Assembly: GCA_032173965.1 (NCBI GenBank)
Contig: CM063288.1
Span: 27,188,001-27,252,000, forward strand
From: Sitta carolinensis
Taxonomy: Eukaryota; Chordata; Aves; Passeriformes; Sittidae
Direction: 5' to 3'
Length of the DNA stretch: 64,000 nt
Shown: positions 39,201 to 54,200 of the stretch, in pieces
How positions within the stretch are numbered: position 1 is the stretch's first letter
Layout: each line of letters begins with the position of its first letter
Made by a program: the position numbers and the translations under genes
Notes under the pieces: model-generated
Told to the model about the DNA's origin: nothing
The model's database searches: none
The model's input: only the letters and a program-made list of their open reading frames with translations

Positions 39201-42200
39201 ATCTAGTTCAGCAGTCATCAGATCCCAGCACATGTACAGGCATTTTCTCTGGACACCCAGATCAGGAGACAAAGGAGACTGAATGGATCCTGTAGACTTG
39301 AATAGAGGGGGGTGATGACACTCTCTGATGGACCAAAAAGAGGGCTGCAAAACTCAGCACTGACCTAAGAATAAGTCAGGAAATATGAAAAGGACTTGAT
39401 AGCCAGAAGGCCCAGTCCTATCTGTCATGACAATTAATCCTGACTAGATCACTTGAGTATGTCTTGGTGCCTAAATGCTGAACAAACTGCTAGAATAGGT
39501 GTATCTTGGCAGCATAAAAGCATATGTGAAAACAGTTCTCTTACAAAATAAAATCTTCTCCACCCTTCTCTCCTATAAGCCTCATATGAGCTTTGCCACC
39601 TTGCTGCTGCAACACTGCCACACTATTTCCTACATTTTGGACAATTTTCTTCTTTGACCACAGAGATGAGGTTTCAAAGCAGTGTTGGTAAAACTGAATC
39701 TTGAAGACTGCTTGCACTGTACAGCTGAGAACTTTGTGGAGGTAGACAGGCTAGCTCTGGGTTGGTTTATGGACCAGAAACTGTTCACCCTTACTAGTAC
39801 AGTAAAATGGGGTGAGACACTTAAATCCTTACAAACCCTTCTACTAGTGCAACAATACTGCTTCCAGCATGGATTTGCCTGCAGGTATCATGCGTGCTGT
39901 TCTGTACATGCATAACTCATTAGCCTCCCTAAAAATCTCCGGCAGCTATTCATAACCCTTTCTTCAGGTCCACTTTGAACACTTACACAATCTTAGCATG
40001 AGCTCTGGAACTAGTGACAGCAGCTAGGAAAAGCTCCCCATCCACAGAAGGAAGGTCATCAATGTAGACTGCTTCACCAGTGGCATGCTTTATCCCAGAG
40101 TGGTGCATAATGGGCCGTCCTACAGGGTCCTGGGGAGACTGGCTGGGCTCTACGTCCTGTGCAGGCAGAAACACACACCCAGCACCCCCAATTAAGAAAA
40201 GAACAGTCCTGTTACTCTTACAGTAATCAGAAAATCAGATGAATGAACAACTGCTCATACTACTATCTTCTGGTTCAACGTTGAGAGAGATGTGGCTGCA
40301 GGAGGTGACTGCTGCTCCTGGGGATTTCTTTCTCCAGTTTCTTAAGGACCCCTCCAAGAGCATCACACAGGTTTGTTACTTGGATTTTTTTCTTTGATTA
40401 TTTACATCTAAGTGACAAATCCAGCACTTTTTCAGAAGGGTATTTTCCTCACTTTCTCAGTGATGTCATGAAGCTTTGATAATTTTCTGAATTATTCTCA
40501 AAAGATTCTGCCCTGAATGCTATCAGTGTTGGGTGGTATATTGTGAGCTGTTTGCAATGATTTCTAGGATTTGTCTTTCTCACTGAAAGAGTGCAACTGA
40601 TCAGTATAAATCAGTGAGAACATATTGCCCAAGTATGTTCTTCCCAATTATTTCCTTGCATCTGTGTATGAATTTGGTGTTTTATTAACCTTACTTTGCT
40701 GAGTTTTTTTGAAAATTAATTCAGTGTTTCCAGTCAAATCTGCCACATCAACTAATGTTGCCAACTTCCAGAACACCTTTCCACTGTGTCAGTATTCAAT
40801 GCCAACTTTTTCCTTTTCTACATTTAGAATTAGTTAATTGCTTACACCTTAAAATGTTTTTACTTCTAAAGCTTCCAGCACACAAGTGTTCAGGCTACCA
40901 CTTCTATTTCCTGCACTTTCTGGCACATGTCTGCTACTAGCACAAAGTCAAGAACAAACACTCTCCACTTGACTGCCTAAAGTTCCTCAAATGGATGTCT
41001 CAGCCAAACCACTTCAACATTTCCACAACAGAATGACAAAGGTATCTGGATTTCAGGAAAAGCATTATTTTTTAAAAAAATCTTAATTTTAAAAGTTTAA
41101 AAATGTTCAAATGAAGGACTGCAGACAAAAAATACGGCCTTTCAAAATCTAAATAGAAATTTAAAGTGGAAAAACTCAGATTTTTCTGGGTTTCTAAATT
41201 TCTAGTTGCTCAGTGTCAATTGATCTGAGCAACAAACTGTTTCAATTTCTGATGTTCAGTCACTTTATTACAGATGGGGAATAAAATAGGGAAAAGTCAC
41301 AGAGAAATAGTCCACTTGATCCTGGCTCTTATTGCCTGTTGTCTTTTTTGTTTAAAAAAAGAATAATTATAACAACCTGAAGGAATGTAAAGATAACAAT
41401 TTGAACAAATTTAAAGTATTAAAAGTGTTTTTCTAGGGAATATCCAAAAATTTTAAGAAAACCAAATATTTATCTATATTTCATTTGTATTTTAATTTAG
41501 GTTTTCAAAAGTTGGTATTTTGACTTGTGCATTGAGGGTGCCAAAATATCAAAAATCCTTGTAGGTGTTTCCACCACGAACTAACTGTGAGCTCGGAAAA
41601 CACCAAACGTGACAGTGAGCTCAGAAAATACCAAATGTGTTCTTTGCTGCTCTCTGCTGTTGATTTAGGACAACCTGCTCGTGTTAATTTGAGCACACGA
41701 CCATCACACACCAGCCTAATTCCTAAATCTACAGTAAGACCTAAGAGTCCTTGAGATCTGGAGACAACAATACTAACTATGCCAGTATATAACTGTTGTA
41801 TAAAGTATATATATAGATAAATATATAATATATATATATATATATATACATACACAATATATATACATATACATACATACTATATAATATAAAACTCACA
41901 CCATATATACATATAATATATATATATTATATATATATCTGGATCCTCAATATTTTTGTTTTCTTCTCTTCTCTAACTGGGTTGCACACTGCAATAAACC
42001 AATTTTAAGCAGTCTGACAACGGAATTTTCTTAGCATATTTATCTTCAAAGAATTGTCTAGAAGAAGTGAGTATACCCCAGAATCTATTTTTACAAACAA
42101 GGATTCTCCAAATGAGATACAGTTAAAATCTACCACTGAAAGCCTCTTGCTTCCAGTCCTTTGGAAAATCTGTACCTGACCTTCACACCAAGGCTCATGC

Positions 42201-45200
42201 TTGAACTGTGACTTTTTACCTAGCATTATAAAACACAAAACAATGTCAGAATGAAATCACTTGCCTGGTATATTTGGATACTCTGGGGCATTCTGGTTTT
42301 GAAATCCTGTAGGACACTTGCATATTCCCTAGGTATGCCAGGATAATGGCAAGGATCCTGAAAAGGAAGTTAATTACTACTAAAACTCACATTCTGAACA
42401 TTACAATTTAAAAAGCCAACAACCAAAATCAAACACAAATTCTTTATACAGGAAATGCTTTCCTGGCTCAAACTATAAAAGCTCTAAAACAATAATCTGA
42501 AAAGAATATAGAGGTTTTAGATATCACTACATAATATTTAAAAATATACTGGATTCAACAAATATGCTTTTTAAAGTAAGCAACATAAAAGTAGGAACAG
42601 ACAGAGGAGCTTTGTTTTGAGGTTCATCAAAACTGGCTCAGAATCACTCCTGGTTACAAACAATTAGTAATGACAATTTAGAGGAAAGAGCTCAAGGTAA
42701 CATAGAAGAAAAATGTAAAAGGGATATTTTACTCTGTAAGAATGTATTTAAGCAGAAAAAAAAAGTAAACTTACACCTAGAATGTCTTGGCAAGTGAAAT
42801 TTTAGTGTCCTCATCTACTAGTCAACAGCTCATACAAGAAAGCGGGTTGGTTTAATATCTACAGTTTTCACCTAAGCCTTTATTTCTATTTCATTTATTT
42901 GTGTTTTGAACTACAGAAAGAGCAAGATCTCTTGTATATTTTCTGTGGTCTGAGAGCTTGCTACTGGTATGTTGTTGTATTAATATTGCTCAAATGTCTT
43001 TTAAAGCCTAATGTCCAAGGTAAAGCTATCTGAGCATCTAAAAGTTAAATGGGCATCTCTTCATCACTCTCTTTGGGAGTTAAACACTTAGTTTATTGTG
43101 TAGCTCCAAACACAATGATCTAGCACACTGTACCAACTGCAAGGACTAACATATAGCAAGAACACCCCTTTTATTTGCTTGCACAAGAACAGACATGGGG
43201 AACGCTTGGTTTGCTCAGCCTGAGACTCAAGGGAGACCTCACTGAAGTCTTCAACATCCTCAAGAGGGGCAGGTATTGACCTCTTCACTCTGCTGACCAG
43301 TGACAGGACTGGAGGAAATGGCATGAAGCCAGGAGGGGAGAACTTTAGGCTGGATAGCAGGATGGGATTTTTTCACCCAGAGAGTGTTTGAGCATTGGAA
43401 CAGGCTCCCCTGAGCAGTGGTCACAACCTTTAGCCTGGGTTCAAAAAGCATTTGGACGATGATGTCAGGCACATGGTGGGACTCCTGTGGTGTCCTGTGC
43501 AGGGCCAGGAGTGGGACTCAATGGTCCTGATGGATCTCTTGTAACTCAGCATATTCCATGATTTTATGATTCTATGAACTAATTTACCATTGTCTTCAAT
43601 GACTGTGATACTTCCAGGAAAAATCTGTAGAAGAAACTGACCATCAAAGTTTTCTTATAGTCTACATTTTCATCACCAGCTGAGCCTGGAAAAGCAATTT
43701 CTTTAAGAACTAGTCTGCATGCTTCATCCAACATTTGCTCATTCCAGTGTCTGTAAGGAACAGTAATAGATACAATTAGATCAGGTCTAATAAAAATAAA
43801 TAAGGATTGCAGTAGTATACGTGTACCATCGACCACAGACATAATCCTGTTCACAATGAAGCCAAAATATTGATTCTAATAATGTCTGCTATTTTTAAAA
43901 TGGTGTAGATCAATGCTGCTCACAGAGCTGAGCTCCCGTAGGTAAACTGAATTAAGTACTATGCCAGCATTTTTAAATAAACAAATACATAATTAAACAA
44001 ACCCTATTACATCTTTAAAGCTGCTTTAGCAGTCTTACAGATTCTCACCATATTGCAGATACTATCCCGTATTTGAAGAAAAGTAGATAAAGCTATAGAT
44101 GCAAAATGTAGATACTTCCAAGGGATCAATTAGCTGTTACATTTCCTGAAAGTGCTGTCTTCTTCAACTATCTCAACACTATTAATTCTCCATAGTTACA
44201 CAACTCCAGATATCAAAATATTAGTTTGTCAAGACTAAACTTAATCATGTAAAGCATCAAAAATAATGAGCACTTCAATTAATGAAACAGTTGCATATTA
44301 AATGGCAAACCAGGCCAGTGGAGCTTCATTTAGTGTTGTTTTCATGCTGCTTGAATTCACAATTATTTTCCTCCAAAACTTGGAAAGGTGCTACAAACTG
44401 GGAGGGAAAGTCAGGGACTAATTCCAGAGACTACTGAGACCTTGTAGACGAAGAGATATTGAAAAGGCGAAGACCTGACTTGTGTTTCTAACTTACTGGG
44501 CACATCTAAAGTTCTCAAACCTTGGATCTTTTAGAGACAAGCTTAAGGACTCAAGAACACTTGATGAGAGGATTATCAAATGTGTGGGATACAGAGTAAT
44601 TCACCCATACTTGGTTCTAGGTGCACAAGTGACTGGCGTATTACCTCACCCACCTATCTCACAGCTCACTTCCCTTATCTCTCTGCATAATTCACACTGG
44701 AGTTGCACTTCCTGTGCAAACTCCAAAACAACAATTCTGAAAAGACATTATTAAGGCTTGAACATACAATGCATCAGTCTGGCAAATGAAATCTTTCTGT
44801 ACTTTCATGTCCCAAGGAACATGAACTCAAGCTTACAAAGTCCATTTGTTCAGAGACACAGACAAGACAAAGAAATTTTACCTTCCAATAAGTGTCCAAC
44901 AGGTTTGTTTTGCACAAACTGTTGTCGAGACAGCACCTCCATAGAAAATGCTTAGATCTTTTATAATATCTGTACCTTCTTCAAAAAGGACTCTCATCCC
45001 AGCATTGGTTATTGGAAGAGCATTTTCCCGTCTTGGTGCCTGTCGAAATGCAGAGACATACTCCCCCTGTGCAAAATGAGACAGAAGTGCAGACATGTAA
45101 GTATCTGAAAGCAGAACTTGTTATTGCTCTAGGTGAAGCAAGAGAACAAAAAATGAAGAGCACAAATTCAATTTCCTGAGCATTCAAGACCATGTGCTTT

Positions 45201-48200
45201 CTTCTCCTGACCTTTCAAGAGCTTTACCATCTTTGATTTTCTAGCAGCTCAGACCTGATCCCCCATCACCTACACAGATGATCTAGATTTTTCATGGTAG
45301 ATAACTGGAAGACAGGGATCTTGTGGAGTCGTATTTATAACAAGACCGTAAGTTCAGAGGCTTCAAACTTCAGTATTCAGATAACATAACCCATAATTCT
45401 CCTGTAAGATCCTATATCCACTCTTGCAAACCCAGTATCAGTTAAAGACTATTATTCAGTTCAGCAACATTTATGGATCCACCACACACACACAATCTTA
45501 TCCCATTTTAAAGAAAAATCTGCAGGAGATGACAATGACCTATTTGATGCCAGCCATATCACAGGTGAGCAGCCTGCTTTGGTGAGTGCAATGGCAACTT
45601 GTGCAAGACCCCTTTCTGTAGGGAATCTAGACAATTGCTATTTTCTTCATCATTTTAGGGCAAACTTTAGTCTGAATATTACTCCTCATAAAGCATCTTC
45701 AGCTACCTGCTGAGTTGTGTTTTTTGGCTGAAACTGGGAAATAGTATGGAACTGAAGTGAATAAATGTAAGGAATTCAGAAAGTGAGCAGTAACAGCACT
45801 TGTTTAAAAAGACAGATTATGCCCCCTCCTGATCTTTATTTCATAGTCTTTAACTCTGCATAAAGCAAATCTAAACAAACTAGTAATTTACCTTCATAGA
45901 ATAGGGAATATGGATAGAGACTAAGATCTCTTCTGGTGTAATGGTATTGTTGCCAACTCCATCTGAAAAAATATCACTCATAGGAATCTGTCGCTTTTGT
46001 CCTAAAAAAAAAAAAAAATATAAAAAAATCCAGAAAATTCCATACAATTGTGCAATTAACACATATCAATAGTATTTTAATTGGCAAGAAATACCTGCTG
46101 CCTTCCTAAATGACCACTACAGAGCTTACATAAAAAATTATCAGTTACATGTTCTATAAATTCAAATGGTTGCTCCATCTTCCATAACATCATAGTATCA
46201 GATTCCTAATAAAGTACCCAGAGATCAATTCCCATTCTGTAATCCTCCCTTCCGATACTGCCATGATGATCCCACCCTCACTCCTGCCAATCTATTCCAA
46301 ATCTCTGCAGCTGCTGTCGTAACTATCTTTCATTCTAAAACTAAAAAATGAGGAAGTAAACTGAGTGGTAAAGAACTACTGTAAAAGTAAAAAATTATTA
46401 GGAGGGTGGGGCTTTTGCTGTTTAGGTTTTGGGTCCATTTCTTCTTTTCTTTGTCTGCTTTTTCCCTGAGATTCTGAACATTTCCAGGAGCCCAGAAAGG
46501 AATAAATGCTATTGGTTTTTCCTTCCAGAATAAAGTATCAAAAGAAAAAGTGACCATACTTGTTTTCCTATGATACACATATAAAAGTTAATTTTTTCAG
46601 AAGGGAAGATGACAAAATTCTGCAAGGAACCTAAATCTCTAAGAGCCCTTTGAACACTTAAAACCCCATTTGTGTTACAGAGACAGGCTATCTCCTCCTA
46701 CCTCTTGAAACCAGATTGAGCATGCAGTTGCTGGCTGCCAGAACAGGATTCAAGTCTGAGGTTGATTTTCTACTTATGATGTTTCCACCAAATGACTTGA
46801 AAAAAAAAAGTAGTTTATGTTACCTTTCTCTATAATCATCATATTTTTATGTTAAGTGACAATATGACACGCAATCTATATGTACATTTATACATACTGA
46901 AAGCTACAAAAAGAGGTATTGATAGAAAATTCATGGTAAAATCTAAATTAAAAATGCAAGTTCAACATGTAGTCAGGAGCAATTTCATATTTGTTACAAT
47001 TTTTTCAAACTGTAATTGCAAGTAATTCCCAACATACAGCAACATTTCTTATCTGTTCTCCGCCCAGAGTTCTCAACTGCTGCAGGACAGCACAGAAAAC
47101 CCTCGTCTTCTCTTCAGGGAACTCGGCAATTGCATTTGTCAAGATGTCTTTCACTAGAGAGAGGCTGCAGGCAGCTCCCAGAGTTAATCCTGTAACCAAA
47201 AGATTATGGAAGTGTTAACGTGTGCATTGCCTTATTGCCTGGGTTTTAAAGTGTGTTCAGACTGTAGAGTTCGGACAGCTCACGTGGGCAAAGGCAGATA
47301 ACTGGAGAGGGGCCTTTACATTTTAAAGGAACTGGAATCTTTCATTTCAGGAGACTGAGAGTAAAATCCCTAGAAATGATGAAATCATACTAATACCTCA
47401 CCTCTTCTGCTTAAAGGGAAATCTCCTCTCTGCTTTCCAGCTGCACTCCCAACTGTTTCCCTTCCACCTTGCTTTGACTGAGCAAACGTTTAGGAGACAT
47501 TTCACACAAAGGTGGGTGACCTTTAAAATGTTTTCAACAGATTCTTCCTATTTTTAAGCATGATCTTCATCCTAATTTGATTTTGCTTTGCATATGTACA
47601 TTCTAGTTATTCTTCTAAGGTAGGTGGGTAGGTAGCATTGGCAACAAAAACCCCAACAGTCCTAACAATGAAGACAGCATTCTTTTCCCCACTAGAAAGA
47701 CAACTCATACACATTTACTTAAGAAGTTTTTTTGTAAGATTATACTTCTAATTTTTTTTTAAAATGGTACACAGTTCTTTCTATTAAAAATAATTATTTA
47801 CATAATATATGAACGCTTTCAATAAATACTGGGATCCAATTAAATGTGTAAATGAAAATATAAATAAATGTAATGAATTTTAATCAAGCAAAGCAATATT
47901 ATCTGTTGTGTATTTAAAAGAAAAATTTAATCAAAACTTATTTTGCATTTAAATCTGATTAAAGAGAGGAAATGCTATTTCTGGCTGGCAAACTAAACTG
48001 TGTATCTCTTGTTTTAGAACTAGGAAGTCTCACCTTTGAATACCTAGGTTTTATTTACACACTTTAAAGAAGCAGTAAGCATTTTCCAAACTTCTTTTCA
48101 ATTCCTAGCTACTTTTCAGCTAAGAACAAACTAGTCTTTGAATAGAACTGGATGACTGATCTGAAATAAAACAAATATTCTAAATGCAATGACAGAACTA

Positions 48201-51200
48201 TCAAACACAATTTACCACTTTGGAAAAAAGTGGCTTCAGACATATAGCAAGGAATTTCATCAGATATGACTTTCCTTAAAACTTTGGCTATAAGCTTGTA
48301 CAAGGTAATTTTATTCAATTACTTTAGACTATTATAGTAAAATGAAACCTATTTCTAGTTGTATTTCTAATCCACAAGAATTTATTTAAAACCCAAAACC
48401 TAGTCTAACTAAAATTCCTCCATACTTATTTTGAACATGTAAGCTGAGGTTCAAAATTTTTAACCTATTATAATTCATGCTGTAATGATTGAGAACAAGA
48501 TCTGTCAATGCATATCAGCTATGCCAGTTTAATCACCGCCTTTTTTTTCCCACATAACCAAGCATGCTGCATGCTAACTCTCCCTGTGGTTCTGTATGGG
48601 TCTCTCTGCTATTCAGCAGAGCCTGGTACAGCAATCACAAAGCAAATCCTGCATGACTGAGCACCAGAACCAGTATTACCAGAATAACCACCTTCACACT
48701 AAGGCCCAAGATAATATTGCTGGTCAGCTCTGCACTGTGTCATGAAGACAAAGCCATCCTACACTGTGATGTTAGCAACAGCCCCGCTGACTGGGAAAAA
48801 GCCAAGCATGCTTAGGAATGAGTTGCACAGCACTTCACACCTTCAGCACTCTGGAAGGGTGCAGCACTCCTTACTGCAAAGAAATCTCCTACTTCGGAAA
48901 AACTTAAAGTCTACTGACCGTCATTTGTGTATTTCAGCACATTCAGATCTGGGATCCTTGCAGGAGCAATAAGAACTGGATGGAATACACCTCTGAATTT
49001 CATGTCAGGTCCTACAAGATAGGAATAGACTTAAACAAAATGCTTTTCCATGACAACTCCCACATAGTGGAACATAAGCTTAAGGATAAAGATGCAAAAT
49101 AACAACAAATGCAGCCCCACTCCTCTCATGTATACTCCTAAAGCCACAGGAGCCATTCTGAACACATACATACCCACACTGGTGTTCCCAACCACAAGAG
49201 GTGCTTTAGGGTGGGCAGCTTTCAGATCTAGCAGTTCGTCCAAGCTTACAGGAGAAATCCATGTCACTCGCTCCCCATGAAAAAACAGAGTTCTTTTTGG
49301 TTGATTTTCTGCCATTCTCTGATGGAGAAACATAGCAGATTTAAATATTTAGATATTTAGTCAGAAGTGAGGTCCAATACACACGAGACTGAAAGTCGAA
49401 AATGTTCTTAAACAGCAGTTTTACATAATCCTTTAATATTGGACAAAAAGGGGATTGAAATGTTATGCTGGCTCTTCTGTGGTGAAAGTCAAGACTGTGT
49501 GGGTGAAATGTCTTTAAGTAACTCCAATGGGCTAATAAACAAGATTCATAATAAACATCCCCTAGCAAAATATGCAAAGAGATCCTGCAATTGCTAAAAC
49601 TGTTAGAAAAGTGATAAAAAATACTTAGGGAGGTATTTGCCCACTTAGCTTTTCTGGAGAGTACCAATGACATTGACAGCAGCATCCCCTTCTAGATTAA
49701 GCATGCACTTATGTGTCTCTGGCTGTTCTAGCACTGCTCACTGATCAGTTGGAAATAGCTTGTCAGCCAGTGCTGGTACAAACGCACAGTCGAGAACTCC
49801 TGTCCTACAGTTATCAACCTTTCTTCAGAAGCAGTCAGCTAACTAAAGAGAATCTGGCTTTGAATCTCTACACTGACAATAAAGTAAAACAAACAGCTTT
49901 CAGTTTTTCTAGAGCAAATACTGCTGTCAATAATTAAGGATGCCTAACACTTTCCATTCCAGCTGTTTTATATCTTTGGCAGCCTTAATCACTGGGTCTA
50001 AACATTCTCTCGTCTGGGTGGCTATCTGAGAAGAGACTAACGAAACTACGAAGCCACAAAATTGTTTTCCAATGTTCAAAACTGTTTGCAATTCAGTTTG
50101 CTGAGAAGTATTTGTATCTTCAGCTGCTGGACTGAAAACTCAGTTTGGATTGCTTCTTCATCTTCTCACCTAACTCTGCAACTTTGTTTTCCCAATATGA
50201 CTTTTTTTGGTATGTGAATATTCAATAAGATCGCTGGGCAGAAATTAAATAGGAGTATAATAACCTTAAAATATTTTGACATTTCTTCTGATGAATTACT
50301 GCTAAACAAGACTTAAGGATTAATTCTTATCAGAACATCAGAATAGTCTATAAGCAGCAAAAGGTACCATTAGTTCTGGAGGAAATATAAGCTCCTGGGT
50401 GGGATCTAAGGGTTGGAATTCATCTGTTGAAAACAAGCTGGTGGAGACCTTAAAAAGAAGACAAGCAAAGACCAAGAATTTTCTCTCATCATTAATTTCA
50501 TACAACAATAAAAGCAAACCAGGAGACTGCCACTGAAGTCAGTAAAAAATTAGTCTTTTCATTATCATTTGGATTTTTTGTTAAATCACCATGCATCATT
50601 TGGAAGTGCAGAGGTGAAAGAAATGTTCATAACATTTTCTTAAATTTTACTGTTAACACAAATGACAGTGCAGAAGCAAGGCACTGAAGGACTAAGCATA
50701 GGCTTCCTGTAGTTCTACTATAATAAAGTAGTTTCATGCCAACCTAAAGTACTCAAAACCCAAAGAAGTAGATCAGATACTACTGAAAGAAAATTGAGAA
50801 CTAGATCAAATATGTGTATGGATAAGAGATTTCACATAAAACCGCAATCATAGCTCAAATTTTTAAGAGTGCATCAATTCTTCAGATTCAAGTCAGCAGT
50901 TTTCCTAAGAGACCAGTACTTAGAGCATCACTGATCATTGATTTAAGCAAATTTCACATATGCCCTAATGTCTTGCACCACAGAATTCTCACTGTATTGG
51001 TACAGCTCAGACTATTAATATTACTGAATCTGAAGAGCTGTTCAAATCTCAGCTCTGGTGATCCAAACTATCTTATATAAACTATCTGACACATCACTGC
51101 CTCCTCATACAAATATACACATAGAATCCTCAATTTCTCCAAATATTTCCAAATTTCTTGTGAGGAATAATAAAATATCTTATCAAATAATATATGCAAT

Positions 51201-54200
51201 ATTTTTTCTCTAAGTTTTATACTGAAGTGAGGTCACTAATATATTTAAAACTTTACCTTCTCTTCATTGTCAAATAAATCATCTTCCTGATCCAAGCAAC
51301 ATTTTCCATTTGCTTTCCTTTGACAACATATGGATTCCTAAAGTAGAAATACCCCATTAGTGAAATAGAGCCCAGATGGGCTGATTTCTCCAAGTTAAAG
51401 CCCACAAGATAAGAGTGACTCTGCAATTCAAGAAAGTTCTAGATGAAGTTTAATAACAAACTGAATTAGAAGGATTAAGTGTTAAAGGGCTGATATTTAA
51501 AAAATAATTTAAAATCGTCACATATTGAAGTCCTTAATACAAAATGATTCCTACTGTGTAGAATTCAGTCGACACTGTGAGAGCAGATGGTCTGTATTGT
51601 TTCTCCCCTGTAGGTTTCTGACACATTGCATTGCATGATAAATTACTAAGAACATGGACTGAAATTCTGCTTTTATTCATGCCAGTACTAACCCCTACAG
51701 TAAACCACATGGAGTTACTTCAGATTACTCTTCATAATCCAGGCTAGACACTATGTTCATTTGTGTTAATCAGTTTTTGTAACGGGTTAGGCCATTTACT
51801 CAGAATGACGTATTTAAACAGAGGGAAGGGATGATCTTAATGAAAATGTTGATGGCTTGTATATGCAGATACACTGATGGCCCCTATCTAGCAATCCTAT
51901 CACCACTACTTCTTACCTTACAGAAGGTTTTACAGGCATCTAGGATTGGCCTGTATCCAGTACAGCGGCACAAGTTTCCTGAAGGCAGAGAATCAGTCAG
52001 GAAAAGCTTTGCTCTAAAGCCCATGGCTTTAGAATGTCATGTCTTTATGTGAGTCTTGTGTTTTTGAAGCTCAAGGAGAAGTGTTAGCTTTCATAAAGAC
52101 AAAACAGAACAGTGTCACAAGACTTAGGACCCTGCAGCTCCTGACAAAAAATGCTGTTGTTTCAAGGAGAGTATGAAATAGTTGAGATCTGCACTAGAGT
52201 GAATGCTGGCTACAGCTCAGTATGCAGAACAATAAGGGATTGTACAATATCCTTCACCCACTCAAAATGTTGTTTTCTTTCCCGACTTTCCTCTAGAGGT
52301 GAAGGAAATCAACATTATACCTCTAAATTCACCACACAGCAACAGGAAATGTCTTTGGCTCCACTGTGACTCTAGAGCACAAGATTACAGAAGGCTATTT
52401 CACCTACAATAAATGCTCATGCTTTCCCTTACTGAAGACAGTCTGCATCTCTCTGCCTTATCTGTTTTAATCCTACTGCAAAAGGCCTGTCCTGTAAGGC
52501 TTTATGACATTCTCAATGCCAGATATAAACGGAGATGCTCAGATACAGCTGCTTTTCCAGTATGACATCATTTTTACACATCTGATTTTAAGCACTTCAA
52601 AAGACACATATGGGGATGTTTGGAACCCCTGAAACAATCCACAGCTCCATGTTTAATTTCCCAGGAGAAAAGAATGACATGGAATACAAGGTCTGCATCT
52701 AGAAGCAACTCTTCTAGGAAGGAGTTTTTAAGAGTACATCCTCCATGCATGCAGGCATGTATACTCACGCAGACAGGCACTCACACAGACAAAGCACCTG
52801 AAGAAATGCTTCGGGAACACATCTGCAAACTAAAAAGTGGCAGCATTTACCGGACAGAGCTGCAATCATCTGCTCCGAAGTTGGTTCTGGGTGGTTTCTT
52901 AGCAAAGTGTATATGGACATCACCATTCCAGGAGTGCAGAAACCGCACTGTGAGCCATGGCACTTGGCAAGTCTTTCCTGAAAGGAAATACCACAAACAA
53001 CACTCCTTCCAGCTCTCATCTCCCTCTAATGAATGCTCTCTTAAATGGGACATGCTATACAAAATGTTGCCTTCGTAATAAATCAGACTTTTTAAGTAAA
53101 ACACTTTAAGAAATATCAAATGAGAATAATTATTCTGGGGGTGATGTTCAGGCACATCTTACTGAAGAATTAACCTTCAGTGGACTTCTGTCCTTTTTGC
53201 ACTTATACTAAAACATGAGCCAAAGGGACATTGCCCAAGATGTATTATTAGCCCAAAGAGAGCAAAGCCTGATCCACTCCAACAGTCATTACATATGAAC
53301 TACTTGATCAGACTGTCTATTAAAGTAAGATCCATCATGAGCCATGTCATCAGCCTTGATCAATCAACCACCAAAAACCTATGTTGTCCTCTGTTGTCAA
53401 TGAGCAGGGAAAACAACCATCTTATGAAATTCCTATGCTTTAAAAGCACTGTCACTAAAGCCATACCATCCAATAAAGAAATTGGTAATCCTCCTATACA
53501 GTGATACTGTTCTCCCACCTGAACTGGATGAATCCTGTTTTTGTACTTCCAACACCTTCCACTGTAGTCACTGCTGCACCATACAAGGAGCAAATGGGAA
53601 GCAAACATGCATTGGCTGAATAGTGTCTTTGGAACATAAAGAAGAATAAAGATTATGAATATTATTTTAACAAACAAGTCTGAGTATTATTTTTCAGTTA
53701 ATCAAGACATAGTTCATTTAGAATGAAATTTAGAATGAGAAAGGATCACTTTCTAGCTATGTCTTTGTCCCTTGTATAGAAACGTATCTATGAGGGAAAT
53801 TCCATGGAATTTACATCTTCCTTAATATCTCAGTCTTTCCTAATTACCCTGCTGTCTTTCTTGCCAACAAGCAATGTCAACTGCATTTTGGAGAAGGAAG
53901 ACAGGGAAGGGAAGATTGGTGTAGCCATTGGAAGGAAGTAAAGAATTACTGCTGCTAATTTATAACCAAAATTCTGATCAAAAGGAAATTCTGATGTAAA
54001 ATAAGTATCATACTAAATAGGAACACACCAAAATGAAAATTCTTCAAAGCATTTAATAATTTTAATAAAAATATAGGTTTTTTAATACAGTTGAAATGCT
54101 TCTTTTCACGAGTCTGCTTCAATTTTAGCTCTTGCATTAACTCTAAATATTGTCATTTGGTTGCATTCCAATGTAATGTAACTGTACAAAAGGACAACTG

